Origin: Akkermansiaceae bacterium
Lineage (GTDB): Bacteria > Verrucomicrobiota > Verrucomicrobiia > Verrucomicrobiales > Akkermansiaceae
Direction of reading: 5' to 3'
Assembly (NCBI GenBank): GCA_015062055.1
Contig: SUVK01000004.1
Coordinates: 23,078-87,077, forward strand
Length of the DNA: 64,000 nt
This document shows, piece by piece, positions 1 through 9,058 of the stretch. The notes under the pieces are model-generated. The model was not told where the DNA came from. It did no database searches and saw only the letters and a program-made list of their open reading frames with translations. Position 1 is the first letter of the stretch, and the number at the start of each line of letters is the position of its first letter. The position numbers and the translations under genes were made by a program.

Positions 1-1073
1 GGTTGCTCCACAATCCCCATGAAGAGTGGTGTGGTATCGCCCGTAAGACTGCCGATAACCCAGATGAAGGGGCGGTCTAATACAACAGTGCGGGGCATGG
101 CGCGGAAGTTGACAATGGCTGCCGTTGCTGCAGCGGCTTCGGTACCTTGCTCATCAACCTTGATATAACATTTTTGCAGTACCTGCGAGAGGTACATGTC
201 TTTTTGGGTCGTCGTGAGGCGAGAAAAATCGGCATGGGAGAAGATGGTATTCAACCCGGCAGCCTTCAGGGCGTTATTCAGCTTGATGGCCTCGGCGTCT
301 ATGGTAAAGGACGGCATGATAACGCGGGTTTGCCCCCCGGCGTAGGCGATACGGCTCAAAATGCCTTTGTATTTTTCATCTGTAAGGGTTGTCGCAAAGC
401 CTCGTACATCTTCGGTGGGAGAAATGGCTATAAAGTAACAAGGCTCTCCGGTGGCAGACTTTGCTGCATAGGGCAGGGCGATGGCAACCCAATCTTCGCC
501 TTTGGCTGCGGGGAACTTTGCCGTACAGCTCATCATGTTGACCGTCACCGTTTGGCCATCTGCCGTAGTAAATTCACCGGGGAAGCTGTCGTTGGGGTCA
601 AAGGGGAATTGCCAATTCTCTTTGAGGTATATGGCATTGGTCGCAACAAAGGCGGTTAAGTCGGAAAAATCGCTTGCTTGTACCAATTTTTTAATCAAAC
701 CGTGAGTATGTTCTGCACACCAATTGTTAATGGTTTGTGCCGCTTCGGCAGATTTCCCGAAGTTGACGCTGACGGCATCTTGCACCCCCGGCACCAATGG
801 TAAATGGGTGGACACAAACAGACCATCGGCTTGCTCTGTATTGATGTTAAATGTGGCGGTCTTGCCCAAAGGTAGACGGTTCAACTCTGCCAATGTTTCA
901 CCTGCACTGTATTTCTTGAGCGTGTTAATAATGTTTTCTACCCCGGCGGGAGAAAAGGCAAAGTTGCCTTCTGTTTCTTTTGCCAAGGTGCGGAACAGTT
1001 GTAAAGACATTGAATCTGCAGCGGTGCACATGCTGCAGCCCAAAATCAGGCCTGTGGCTATGGTTTTAATCAT
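1..1073 (-). CDS. Secreted serpin (serine protease inhibitor), C-terminus cut by the window edge
   Basis: Reading the minus strand from the ATG at 1073 gives one open frame to the window edge (about 357 residues), beginning with a signal peptide (MIKTIATGLILGCSMCTAA). The C-terminal part carries the serpin hinge (GTEAAAATA) followed by a reactive loop and the serpin signature around LDRPFIWVI. Aligning the hinge and the RPF block with alpha-1-antitrypsin, with no gap, puts Arg at P1 and Ala at P1' (NFR|AM), which predicts inhibition of trypsin-like proteases. Serpins trap proteases by loop insertion and are known in gut bacteria. The gene is divergent from the dipeptidase gene; only a few C-terminal residues should be missing. 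The family call is firm, the target is inferred. Confidence 0.93.
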   Translation of the reverse strand, partial: MIKTIATGLILGCSMCTAADSMSLQLFRTLAKETEGNFAFSPAGVENIINTLKKYSAGETLAELNRLPLGKTATFNINTEQADGLFVSTHLPLVPGVQDAVSVNFGKSAEAAQTINNWCAEHTHGLIKKLVQASDFSDLTAFVATNAIYLKENWQFPFDPNDSFPGEFTTADGQTVTVNMMSCTAKFPAAKGEDWVAIALPYAAKSATGEPCYFIAISPTEDVRGFATTLTDEKYKGILSRIAYAGGQTRVIMPSFTIDAEAIKLNNALKAAGLNTIFSHADFSRLTTTQKDMYLSQVLQKCYIKVDEQGTEAAAATAAIVNFRAMPRTVVLDRPFIWVIGSLTGDTTPLFMGIVEQ

Positions 1074-1161
1074 TGTGGTGTGAGTGTTGCTTTTATTACT
1101 ATACACTACGGATAATGCCTCGAAAAGCAGAAACCGCGAAACAATCAGAAAAATATTCGTC

Positions 1162-1190
1162 TTGAGTCAAATTTGGTATTGTGATATAAT
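1162..1190 (+). promoter_or_regulatory. Promoter of the D-Ala-D-Ala dipeptidase gene, leaderless type
   Basis: TTGAGT (1162-1167), a 17-base spacer and a perfect TATAAT (1185-1190). Only 6 bases separate the -10 box from the ATG at 1197, so transcription should begin at or next to the start codon. Confidence 0.8.
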
Positions 1191-1196
1191 CACTGC

Positions 1197-1937
1197 ATGA
1201 AGCTGTTGTCCTGTTTTGCCGTTTTATCAGCCTTGTTGTTGTGCCAATGCCAGCCGGTACCCCTGCCGCAATTACCGGGGCAAAGCGAGCCGGTGGTCTA
1301 CATGCCCGATGAAATGTGCTATTTGGATGAAGTTGCTCCTTTAGTTAAGGTGGATTTGAAGTATTGCGGGAGTGATAATTTTGTAGGGCGCCCCATTGCG
1401 GGGTATACCACGGGGCATCGTGCCATTTTACGAAAAGATACAGCCTTGGCCTTGAAACGTGCATCCGAGGCTCTTGCCGAAGAGGGGCTCGGCTTGCTCG
1501 TATGGGATGCCTACCGCCCCGCCCGTGCTATGAAAGATTTCTACGCTTGGTCTGAAACCGCTGATGATAAAACTAAAGCAGAGTTCTATCCCAATATCAC
1601 CAAACGCGAGATTTACGAACACCGCTATATCGGAAAAATCTCTGAGCATAGCTGGGGAGTGGCTGTTGACCTCACGCTTTTTGACCTCAAAACCGGTAAA
1701 GAGCTGGATATGGGCGGTCGCCATGACTTGCTGGATGAATCGTCTGCTACGCGCTCACCTCTCATTACTGCTCAACAACGCGCTAACCGACTTAAATTGC
1801 GTGATGCCATGGCCGCTGCCGGCCTGCGTAACTACAGTAAAGAATGGTGGCACTATTTCCTCATTGATAAAGGTGTGTGCTACAGATACGACTTCCCCCT
1901 CAACGACCATATGAGCAAAAGAAATAATCAGCAATAA
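1197..1937 (+). CDS. D-alanyl-D-alanine dipeptidase, VanX/DdpX type (peptidase M15D)
   Basis: This 246-residue protein begins with a signal sequence, probably of a lipoprotein (LLLCQC around residues 13-18, a non-standard lipobox). The M15D zinc site is complete: SEHSWG with H151, D158, and EWWH with E216 and H219, plus the transition-state Arg R107 in AYRP. The family hydrolyses D-Ala-D-Ala and related dipeptides. With an export signal and no van cluster nearby, cell-wall turnover or recycling is more likely than vancomycin resistance; that is inference. It stands alone, divergent from the serpin gene, and has a leaderless promoter. Confidence 0.9.
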   Translation: MKLLSCFAVLSALLLCQCQPVPLPQLPGQSEPVVYMPDEMCYLDEVAPLVKVDLKYCGSDNFVGRPIAGYTTGHRAILRKDTALALKRASEALAEEGLGLLVWDAYRPARAMKDFYAWSETADDKTKAEFYPNITKREIYEHRYIGKISEHSWGVAVDLTLFDLKTGKELDMGGRHDLLDESSATRSPLITAQQRANRLKLRDAMAAAGLRNYSKEWWHYFLIDKGVCYRYDFPLNDHMSKRNNQQ

Positions 1938-1965
1938 TTTTTTCGCATACAGACATGCATATTGC

Positions 1966-1994
1966 TTGAAACCGGGCAGGGGATGCGCTAGAAT
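1966..1994 (+). promoter_or_regulatory. Promoter of the exbB/exbD-like operon
   Basis: TTGAAA (1966-1971), 17-base spacer, TAGAAT (1989-1994). The start codon lies at 2018, so the leader would be about 17 bases and shows no Shine-Dalgarno sequence. Confidence 0.75.
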
Positions 1995-2017
1995 CTCGCC
2001 CGAACGTAACGCATACT

Positions 2018-2779
2018 ATGAATACTTCATATTATATAACGAAAATAATTGCTGAGGCTGCTACCGCTGAGCAGAATTTCAGTCTTTCTGAGTACTTTCA
2101 GAAGGGTGGTCCCTTGATGTGGGTATTGCTGGTGTTTTCTGTTTTGGCGTTTATGGCAATTTTTGTATGCTGCTGGATTACGCGTGCTTCGTCAATCATG
2201 CCGAAAGATCTGGTCACGACCGTAGAAAATTATATACGCCGCAAGGACTATGCCGGTTTGCAGGCTTTGTGTCAGCGCGATGGTTCCAGTTTTGCTCATA
2301 CGGTAGAGGTAATTATCGTTTTCGTGCAACGTAACAATCGCGCCAATATGGAGGCCATTCGCGAGGTGGCTGCTGCAGAGGGAACTCGCCAAACGAATAA
2401 CCTGACTCGTCACATCAGCTGGTTGGCCGATATCGGTACCATTGCCCCCATGATTGGTTTGTTGGGTACTGTGTTAGGTATGATGTCTACTTTCTATCAG
2501 ATGTCTCAGGGGGATATGCAGAATACCGAGCAACTGAGAATGGCCGGCGGTATCTCCGAGGCTATGATTACCACGGCAGGTGGCTTGATTCTGGCTATTC
2601 CCTGCATGCTCTCATATGTTCTGTTCCGCAGTTTGATTCAGAAACATATTGCGGATATGGAGGTTGCCATCACTCACGTACTTTCCGTGCTTTCCGTTTC
2701 GATAGATCGCAATGCGCGTCTGGGCTCTGTATCTCATGCCGATGCTCGCCCCGAGCTGTTGGATAATATGGAACCGTGA
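2018..2779 (+). CDS. MotA/TolQ/ExbB proton channel family protein
   Basis: The 253-residue protein has the ExbB/TolQ layout: a first membrane segment at about 33-54, a cytoplasmic loop, then two membrane segments at about 138-158 (IGLLGTVLGM) and 184-205 (AGGLILAIPC), the most conserved parts of the family. With ExbD/TolR partners such proteins turn the proton gradient into work on TonB- or Tol-type energy transducers. The ExbD gene follows directly. No TonB, TolA, TolB or Pal gene is seen nearby, so the Tol versus Exb assignment stays open. Confidence 0.92.
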   Translation: MNTSYYITKIIAEAATAEQNFSLSEYFQKGGPLMWVLLVFSVLAFMAIFVCCWITRASSIMPKDLVTTVENYIRRKDYAGLQALCQRDGSSFAHTVEVIIVFVQRNNRANMEAIREVAAAEGTRQTNNLTRHISWLADIGTIAPMIGLLGTVLGMMSTFYQMSQGDMQNTEQLRMAGGISEAMITTAGGLILAIPCMLSYVLFRSLIQKHIADMEVAITHVLSVLSVSIDRNARLGSVSHADARPELLDNMEP

Positions 2780-2795
2780 TTTTGTAAGCCTGACC

Positions 2796-3326
2796 ATGAA
2801 ATTCAATACTAAAATGCCCGAGCCATTGGGGTTTCAATTAACCCCGATGCTTGACGTTGTGTTTATCCTGCTGATTTTTTTCGTTGTGAACCAGAAGCTG
2901 GTTCTCAATGAACAGGATTTGGCTGTAGAAGTGCCTACTGCAGCCGGTAACGAAAGCGAGGCTGCCCGCGCCATTGAAGAAATTATTCTTAACGCTCGTG
3001 AGGTTTTGGCAGATGAACCCGATGCTGAGCTGAAACAACGCGATGCCCAAATGGGGCGTAAGGTCGGAGACTTGGTGATTACCATTAACCGTCAAGAATA
3101 TAAAATTGACGAGTTGGCTGAGCCTTTGCGTCGACAAGTCCTTAATCAACCCGACTTGCCCGTTTGTATTCGAGCCGATAAAGATATGCGTTGGGAAAAA
3201 GTTGTGCGTGTGGTAGAGGCCTGCACCTCTGCCGGCGTGTACAATATTCGCTTCAAAAAGGTGATGCCGGGAGAAAGTTCCGACAATCAGGAGAAATCCG
3301 CCCCGGCTCCCGAACCTGCTCCGTAA
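2796..3326 (+). CDS. ExbD/TolR family biopolymer transport protein
   Basis: I place the start at the ATG at 2796, giving 176 residues; a longer reading frame would run into the exbB-like gene. The N-terminus has the ExbD hallmark LTPMLDVVFILLIFF with the essential proton-path Asp at residue 20, then a single membrane helix and a periplasmic domain, ending in a Pro/Ala-rich tail. It forms the channel complex with the ExbB-like protein 16 bases upstream. The tail (EPAP) is unusual but compatible with the family. Confidence 0.9.
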   Translation: MKFNTKMPEPLGFQLTPMLDVVFILLIFFVVNQKLVLNEQDLAVEVPTAAGNESEAARAIEEIILNAREVLADEPDAELKQRDAQMGRKVGDLVITINRQEYKIDELAEPLRRQVLNQPDLPVCIRADKDMRWEKVVRVVEACTSAGVYNIRFKKVMPGESSDNQEKSAPAPEPAP

Positions 3327-3347
3327 ACTTTTCATCAGTAGTGCTAT

Positions 3348-3398
3348 AAGGAAAGAAAGATGTGTATCTGTAATTGACGCGCATCGTTCTTTCCTTTT
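3348..3398 (+). terminator. Hairpin between the exbD-like gene and the TPR gene
   Basis: AAGGAAAGAA (3348-3357) pairs with TTCTTTCCTT (3387-3396), extended inward by GATGTG with CGCATC; a TT run follows. It may be a partial terminator or an RNA-stabilising element, since the next gene has the same orientation. Confidence 0.5.
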
Positions 3399-3427
3399 GG
3401 CGCAGTTAAATCAAGAGAGATATTTAT

Positions 3428-6352
3428 ATGAATACAAAGATTCTTTTAGGTAGTGTGTTAGTTTTGGGTGCCGGGCTGGCATGTGCAGCTCCTTCCGGCA
3501 AAGGCAAGTCTAAACCCAAGAAAAATACCAAAGTTGAGAAGAAAGCCGATGTTAATTCCATAGATCGCAATAAAGAAAACAACACGTTTGATATTGCGTT
3601 AAGCGTGTACAAATGCTCTGAAAAAGCCGAATTGGATGACGCGGCCCGAAATAAGATATACGAACGCTCAGCTCTCCTCTTCAGAAAATTTGCCGATGAT
3701 TTTCCCTCTGCATCCAGGCGAACGGAGGCCTTGTGGATGGTGGCTGTTTGTTACCAAAAGTTGGGCAATTCTCAGGGTGTGTTAGATACGCTTAAAGAGT
3801 TAGCTGATTTGGGGCTTAATAAAGGTCAAGATGCAGCAAAAGACCCCTTTATTGCCACGGCCGCTTACCAGATGGCCGTGCGCTACGTCAGAAACGCAGT
3901 AAGCAACAATAACGATGCAAGATATCTTCAGGATGCCTATAAATATTTTGAAGTATCGGTATCTCACAGTAGCAAGTCCGTTGAGATTTATGACGCTAAG
4001 TACAGAATGGCTGCCATTCTGGTTACGCTCTGGAAAGCGAAAACTAAATCCGGTGCAGATGCGTCGGATGAATGTAAAAAAGCTTACGAAATCTACGATG
4101 ACCTTACCGCCGATGCCTCTGCCGCTCATCTCCCGGCGCAGACCTGGCGTGAAGTTCACTTTTATTATGCCCAGTTTTTGGTCGAATCTAATGGCGATTT
4201 GAGCAAAGCCTCGGGCCGCTACGAAAAGTATATCGAGTTGACGTCTGCAACTCCGGCGGGAGAAGACAAGGATGCCGCTGCTAAACAAAAACTCATGACG
4301 GCCCATATGCAGGTCGCGCGTATTGCCCTTAAATTAAATGATAAACAAAAGGCTATCACTCATTTTAAAGAGGCCAACGTAGATATCCCCGAGCTTAAAT
4401 GCGAAATCATCATGGCGCTCTATCAAGCTGATTGTCCCGATGAGATTTTAAGCATGTATAGCGGGGAGTGCTCAGCTAAGGAAATGAATTTTTTGAAGAC
4501 GATAGCAGACCCTGAGTTGAGCGGGCAATGCGCATCTATTCTCGGCTACGTGAATATGGTAAATAATGGGGACCATGATGTCGCCGTAGGCTATTTTGAA
4601 CTTGCCGAAGACAAGTTCTACAAGGCCGGCTACATGCCTAAAGCTGCCGAGGCCGGTTACCTTCGCATCGTATGTTTGCAAAAAATTAATAAATCGTCAC
4701 AAAATACTTCAACGACCTATGATACAACGCTTAAGGAGTACTTGGAACGCTATTCTGAGCAAGCGGATGTAGATGTGAAGTATATTGATATTGTGCGTGT
4801 TACTTATGCCGATCAATTACTCAAATCGGATGCAGAAGTGGGAACGGCCAAGGAGTATTACAAGAAAGTCTCTCTCAATAATTTGCCCGAGGAGACTAAG
4901 CTTGATGCCGCATATAAGAAGGCTTGGTGTTTTTACCATGAATGGAAAAAACAAGCGCAAAAATCGGTAGACGCAGCTCTGCAATCAGCTCTCGATGACT
5001 TCATTTCAATGGCCTCCGCCCCCTCTGCAAATGTCGACGTTGAACGCATTGCAACCATAAGGTGTATGCGTGCCATTTATTACAGCGAGTGCCATAATCA
5101 CGATAAGTCCATTGAGGACTTTGAGGTGGTTATCAACAACTATAAGGATTCAAGCTCGTATGCTGCTGCGCTTCAAGGTGCCGCCTACGCCTATATCAGC
5201 AAGTCTGAGACGGATAAAGATAAAACCGAGAATAAGGCAAAGGAGTACTTCCAAATGTTGGTTGATTATGCTGAAGCTCAAAACGGCCAATCAGGCGGGG
5301 GAAAAGCCGGTGTCAGCAAGTTTGCCACGGCTGACGCCTATTTCCGTTTAGGTTGTTTTTGCTTCTCTGAAGACCCGAGCCAAGCTGCCGAATATTTCAA
5401 AAAAGCAGAAAAAGATAATTCGGATTACGCTGCCCTTGTAGCCTTAAATTTGGTGAAATGTCAATACCTGTTGATAAAGACAAATAAAGAGCAAAACGTT
5501 GCAGCCGCTAAGATTAAGTTTATTACTGCTCTGGAGAAGTTGAGCAGGGAAAACGAAAAGCAGTATAAAACGCTCAAGTCCTCTCCTGAAGGAGACTCCG
5601 CTGAATCTTCGCAGAAAATGATTCTTCTCGATGCTGCGCTTTGGTGTTTTGATGCGGCCTCTGACCAAGTGAAGTCTTCCGATACCGATCAAAAGGATAA
5701 TCAATCTTATTACAAACTTTCCGTAACCTTCTACAGAGATGCTCTTTGCTCTGCAGATGAAAAAGGGATGCTGCGGATAGACGAGAAGAGTCGACCTGCT
5801 GACTTATTAGGAATGGCACTTGCTTGTCTTGAGCTAGGTGATACTACCTCGGTCGATATCGGCCTGCAAGCTATCGATTTGTATTTAGGCATACAGAAAG
5901 AGCCATATGATCTCGCTAATGCAAAGTTGGTGAAATCTAAGCTGTTGAATGCTAAAGGCTCCAATATAGAAAAAAACGACCCCGAAAATGCAAAACTTGC
6001 GTATGAAGAAGCTGCCAAACTTTGTGATGAAGCTCTCAATTTAGGGGTAAACGGTCCGATTGTCTCCAAGCTTCGCTTAGTAGCGGGTGATGCCGCTTAT
6101 TTGAAAGGCGACTACGAAAGAGCCGCTCAATTATATGGTTTGGTTGCCAACTTTGACCGCTCTGATGACTTAAATCGCGAGGCCCTGTACAAGGCCGACT
6201 GTGCGATGCGAAAAAATGCGAATCGTGTTGCAGAGGCAGATAACTACAGACTTCGATTAAAAAACAAGCTCGAAGACATGGGTAAAGCCAATCTCCATCC
6301 TCTTCATGGCTTGCCTCCCAGTGTGAGAAGACACGTTATTCGCCAAGATTAA
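3428..6352 (+). CDS. Large exported tetratricopeptide-repeat protein
   Basis: The protein has 974 residues, starting with a signal peptide (MNTKILLGSVLVLGAGLACAAP) followed by a Lys-rich stretch (GKGKSKPKKNTK). The rest is helical with many TPR-like units, such as the ones near EALWMVAVCYQKLGN, AAYKKAWCFYHEWKK and AAYLKGDYERAAQLYG. No catalytic motif is visible. TPR arrays act as protein-protein scaffolds. It lies downstream of the proton channel pair and just ahead of a GT51 gene, so a periplasmic scaffold in envelope maintenance is plausible (inference). A hairpin separates it from exbD. Confidence 0.8.
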   Translation: MNTKILLGSVLVLGAGLACAAPSGKGKSKPKKNTKVEKKADVNSIDRNKENNTFDIALSVYKCSEKAELDDAARNKIYERSALLFRKFADDFPSASRRTEALWMVAVCYQKLGNSQGVLDTLKELADLGLNKGQDAAKDPFIATAAYQMAVRYVRNAVSNNNDARYLQDAYKYFEVSVSHSSKSVEIYDAKYRMAAILVTLWKAKTKSGADASDECKKAYEIYDDLTADASAAHLPAQTWREVHFYYAQFLVESNGDLSKASGRYEKYIELTSATPAGEDKDAAAKQKLMTAHMQVARIALKLNDKQKAITHFKEANVDIPELKCEIIMALYQADCPDEILSMYSGECSAKEMNFLKTIADPELSGQCASILGYVNMVNNGDHDVAVGYFELAEDKFYKAGYMPKAAEAGYLRIVCLQKINKSSQNTSTTYDTTLKEYLERYSEQADVDVKYIDIVRVTYADQLLKSDAEVGTAKEYYKKVSLNNLPEETKLDAAYKKAWCFYHEWKKQAQKSVDAALQSALDDFISMASAPSANVDVERIATIRCMRAIYYSECHNHDKSIEDFEVVINNYKDSSSYAAALQGAAYAYISKSETDKDKTENKAKEYFQMLVDYAEAQNGQSGGGKAGVSKFATADAYFRLGCFCFSEDPSQAAEYFKKAEKDNSDYAALVALNLVKCQYLLIKTNKEQNVAAAKIKFITALEKLSRENEKQYKTLKSSPEGDSAESSQKMILLDAALWCFDAASDQVKSSDTDQKDNQSYYKLSVTFYRDALCSADEKGMLRIDEKSRPADLLGMALACLELGDTTSVDIGLQAIDLYLGIQKEPYDLANAKLVKSKLLNAKGSNIEKNDPENAKLAYEEAAKLCDEALNLGVNGPIVSKLRLVAGDAAYLKGDYERAAQLYGLVANFDRSDDLNREALYKADCAMRKNANRVAEADNYRLRLKNKLEDMGKANLHPLHGLPPSVRRHVIRQD

Positions 6353-6376
6353 TAGTTAATCAATAGATTTTCGTTT

Positions 6377-8263
6377 ATGTCTCATTTCGGAGCAGGGAAC
6401 CGGCGTAAGCATTGGTGGCGCGTTTTGAGTATTGGCCAGAAAAAGTTACTCTTTTTGGGTATTCTTCTTCTGGTGGCCGTAATACCCGTGCTTATTGTGT
6501 TGATAGCTTATTCCTATAGGGCGGCTCAATATGATGTCGAGGCTGTTGTTACCGGTGAACCTGTAACGGTTTTGTTTGATTACGATAATCAGTTTATATC
6601 ATCTCTGCCGAATGTGCGTTACCTGGCTGTCCGGTGGGAGGATTTGCCACCTCAGCTGATTAATGCTTTCGTTGCGCGAGAAGATGAGTCGTTTTTTGAA
6701 CACGATGGCATTGTGTATAGTGCCGTCATTCGTTCTGTTTTAAAGAATGTGGCTTCTATGAGTTATGAGCAGGGGGCTTCTACCATTACAATGCAGTTAA
6801 CACGCAATGTCTTTGAAATGCAGGACAAGACATTGGACCGCAAACTATTGGAGGCATTTGTCGCTCGCCGTATCGAATCTCATTATGATAAACAAACGAT
6901 TCTGATTCAGTATTTGAACCGCATTTATTTTGGGCAGAACTGTTATGGCGTCGGGGCTGCTGCTATGTACTATTTCGGAAAACATGTAAAAGATTTAACT
7001 TTGTCTGAGTGTGCGGTTTTAGCCGGCCTTGTTCGTGGCCCGTCCATCTTTAATCCGCGTACCAACATGGCGAGTGCCAACGTTGTGAAACAAGAGACCC
7101 TGCAGCGTATGCGTGAGCTCGAGTTCATTACTGAAGACGAGTACAATGCTGCCATGGCTGAGCCCATTACCCTTGCCGATGAGAAACAAACCGAGTCTGC
7201 CAACGTAAGTTATTTAAATCAATGGGCGCAAATGGAGCTGGCTCAATTGAGCCATGTTGTAGATGAGAAATCTGTGGGTATCGCTATTGTGTCTACCTTC
7301 GACCTCGGGTTGCAACAATATGTAGAGGAAGCTGCCGAACGTGCGTTGGTCGTTGTTGAAAATCGCTTGGCTCCCTATCCGTCAACTTGGGAAGTTTTCA
7401 GCCCTACTCCCGACCACCTCATGTCATCCAAAAAGTTTTTCTCTTCTCCCAAACGCCCCGACAATTTTAAGGCGCGCGGAGATTCGAATAATTTTGATGG
7501 GCTCTTGCAGTGTTGCGTCATGGTTATCGATGGTCGCCCCGGCCATTTCGGCGAGATTTTGGCCGTGACTTCCGGGCGCGGTGTTTCTGATGGTATTAAC
7601 CGATGGTTTAAGGGTGATATATACCCCGGGCGCAATGCTGCCCCCATTCTCTTTTGTGCTGCCGGAGTTCAAAACGGTGAAGACTCATACATTTTGACCA
7701 ACGATGTCATCACAACCGGCACTAAGACCGGCTATGATAATGTAGTGGCCTTTTATCGTTCTTTGGTGCCGGAGTTGAAACTACCGCCGGCAGATGCTGC
7801 TCACGACTTGTACCTCGGCCGATTCCCCATGCGTCGTATCGATTTGGCCCGAATCCTGTTCTCTATTCAAAACGAAGGCCGTGGTTGTGAATTCTATGCC
7901 ATCAACAAGGTGTGGAGCCGCGCCAGACAACCCTTGTACCAACATGCTCACAATGTAGCACCCGAGTGGATTTTACGCCAATGTGCCAAGACGGCAGCTT
8001 CGCTTTCTCCCTTTGTACTTAAGAATAATAATAAATTAGCCATTCTCAGTGAGGCTGTACCTGATAACGGCGGGTATTGGACCATGGTGTCGAATCTCGA
8101 TGGTGTTGCTGTGTTTGTGTGGATGGGCTTTGACTCTAACACCACTGTGGGTGCAGACAATGAGTCGCTTAATTCGCTCATTCAGCGAGCCTCCATCATG
8201 CTGGCTCGAGAAATCCATCAAGAAGCGCGCAATCGCCTTATTAACCGCCCCGATAACAAATAA
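6377..8263 (+). CDS. GT51 peptidoglycan glycosyltransferase with a degenerate transpeptidase domain (class A PBP-like)
   Basis: In this 628-residue protein a cytoplasmic N-terminus and a membrane helix (about 23-46) precede a complete GT51 domain: REDESFFEHDG with the catalytic Glu E102, QGASTITMQLTRN (132-144), RKLLEAFVARRIE and ILIQYLNRIYFG. This polymerises lipid II into glycan strands. The C-terminal half still follows the class A PBP pattern (VIDGRPGHFGEILAV, then INRWF...YPG), but where the family has PGS-x-x-K it reads PGRNAAP (417-423): the nucleophile Ser is Arg and the Lys is Ala. No KTG motif is found at its expected place near residues 555-565. It should be monofunctional. The gene sits 24 bases after the TPR gene. 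Confidence 0.88.
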   Translation: MSHFGAGNRRKHWWRVLSIGQKKLLFLGILLLVAVIPVLIVLIAYSYRAAQYDVEAVVTGEPVTVLFDYDNQFISSLPNVRYLAVRWEDLPPQLINAFVAREDESFFEHDGIVYSAVIRSVLKNVASMSYEQGASTITMQLTRNVFEMQDKTLDRKLLEAFVARRIESHYDKQTILIQYLNRIYFGQNCYGVGAAAMYYFGKHVKDLTLSECAVLAGLVRGPSIFNPRTNMASANVVKQETLQRMRELEFITEDEYNAAMAEPITLADEKQTESANVSYLNQWAQMELAQLSHVVDEKSVGIAIVSTFDLGLQQYVEEAAERALVVVENRLAPYPSTWEVFSPTPDHLMSSKKFFSSPKRPDNFKARGDSNNFDGLLQCCVMVIDGRPGHFGEILAVTSGRGVSDGINRWFKGDIYPGRNAAPILFCAAGVQNGEDSYILTNDVITTGTKTGYDNVVAFYRSLVPELKLPPADAAHDLYLGRFPMRRIDLARILFSIQNEGRGCEFYAINKVWSRARQPLYQHAHNVAPEWILRQCAKTAASLSPFVLKNNNKLAILSEAVPDNGGYWTMVSNLDGVAVFVWMGFDSNTTVGADNESLNSLIQRASIMLAREIHQEARNRLINRPDNK

Positions 8264-8275
8264 TTTTCAATAGTC

Positions 8276-9046
8276 ATGAACTACGAAGAGCATGTTAATC
8301 TTGCCGTAACGGCTGCACGTCGGGCCGGTGCCTTTTTGCGTGCCCGTTTTCACGAAGTTCATTTGGTAGACGAAGAAACAGCGCATGATATAAAGTTGCG
8401 TTTAGACAAAGAGACGCAATCGTTGATAGTTGGTATCTTATCCGCCCGTTTCCCTGCTTATTCTGTATTGGGAGAAGAGGGCGAGGTGAAAGGTTGTTCT
8501 GCCGACATGCCCGAGTGGGTGATAGACCCGATAGATGGCACCGTGAATTATTTTTATGGTATCCCCATCTTTTGTGTCAGCATCGCTCTTCGTGTTGGTA
8601 GTAAGATTGTGCTGGGGTGTGTATACGACCCCATGCAGGATGAATGCTTTACTGTATGCGAGGGCCAACGCCCCAGCCTGAATGGTAAAGAGATAAGCGT
8701 ATCTGCGCGCTCTCGCATGGCAGAGGCAGTTGTATTCATTGGTCACGGCACGCATGACGGCTCGGGGGCTACCGGTATTGCTCGTTTTGCACATGTGTCT
8801 GCCCAAGTTAAAAAAATAAGAATCCTCGGTTCTGCTGCCCTTACCCTGTGTTACATAGCAGCCGGGCGTTTCGATGCCTATATCGAGAACCGTATCAACC
8901 TTTGGGATTTTGCCGCAGCCCGTGCCATTTTAGAGGCGGCAGGCGGTTGTTTTGAGTATACCCCAACCTCGGCTGATGCCCTCAGCGGTTCTGTTATTGC
9001 ATGGAATGGTAAGCTGCCTGTTCATACCGCACTGCAACTTCCGTAA
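8276..9046 (+). CDS. Inositol monophosphatase family protein
   Basis: The 256-residue protein has all family motifs: GEEGE (metal-binding Glu), DPIDGTVNYFYG (the DPIDGT metal site) and WDFAAARAILEAAGG near the C-terminus. Members dephosphorylate inositol monophosphate, histidinol phosphate, PAP or other small phosphates with Mg ions. The substrate cannot be told from sequence alone. The gene lies 12 bases after the GT51 gene and 12 bases before rsmB, so the three are probably co-transcribed. Confidence 0.9.
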   Translation: MNYEEHVNLAVTAARRAGAFLRARFHEVHLVDEETAHDIKLRLDKETQSLIVGILSARFPAYSVLGEEGEVKGCSADMPEWVIDPIDGTVNYFYGIPIFCVSIALRVGSKIVLGCVYDPMQDECFTVCEGQRPSLNGKEISVSARSRMAEAVVFIGHGTHDGSGATGIARFAHVSAQVKKIRILGSAALTLCYIAAGRFDAYIENRINLWDFAAARAILEAAGGCFEYTPTSADALSGSVIAWNGKLPVHTALQLP

Positions 9047-9058
9047 TCGAATACTTTC

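Noticed and set aside
147..1083. Plus-strand open frames over the first kilobase
   Set aside because: They lie opposite the serpin frame on the minus strand, which has a signal peptide and complete family motifs; the plus frames have no family features.
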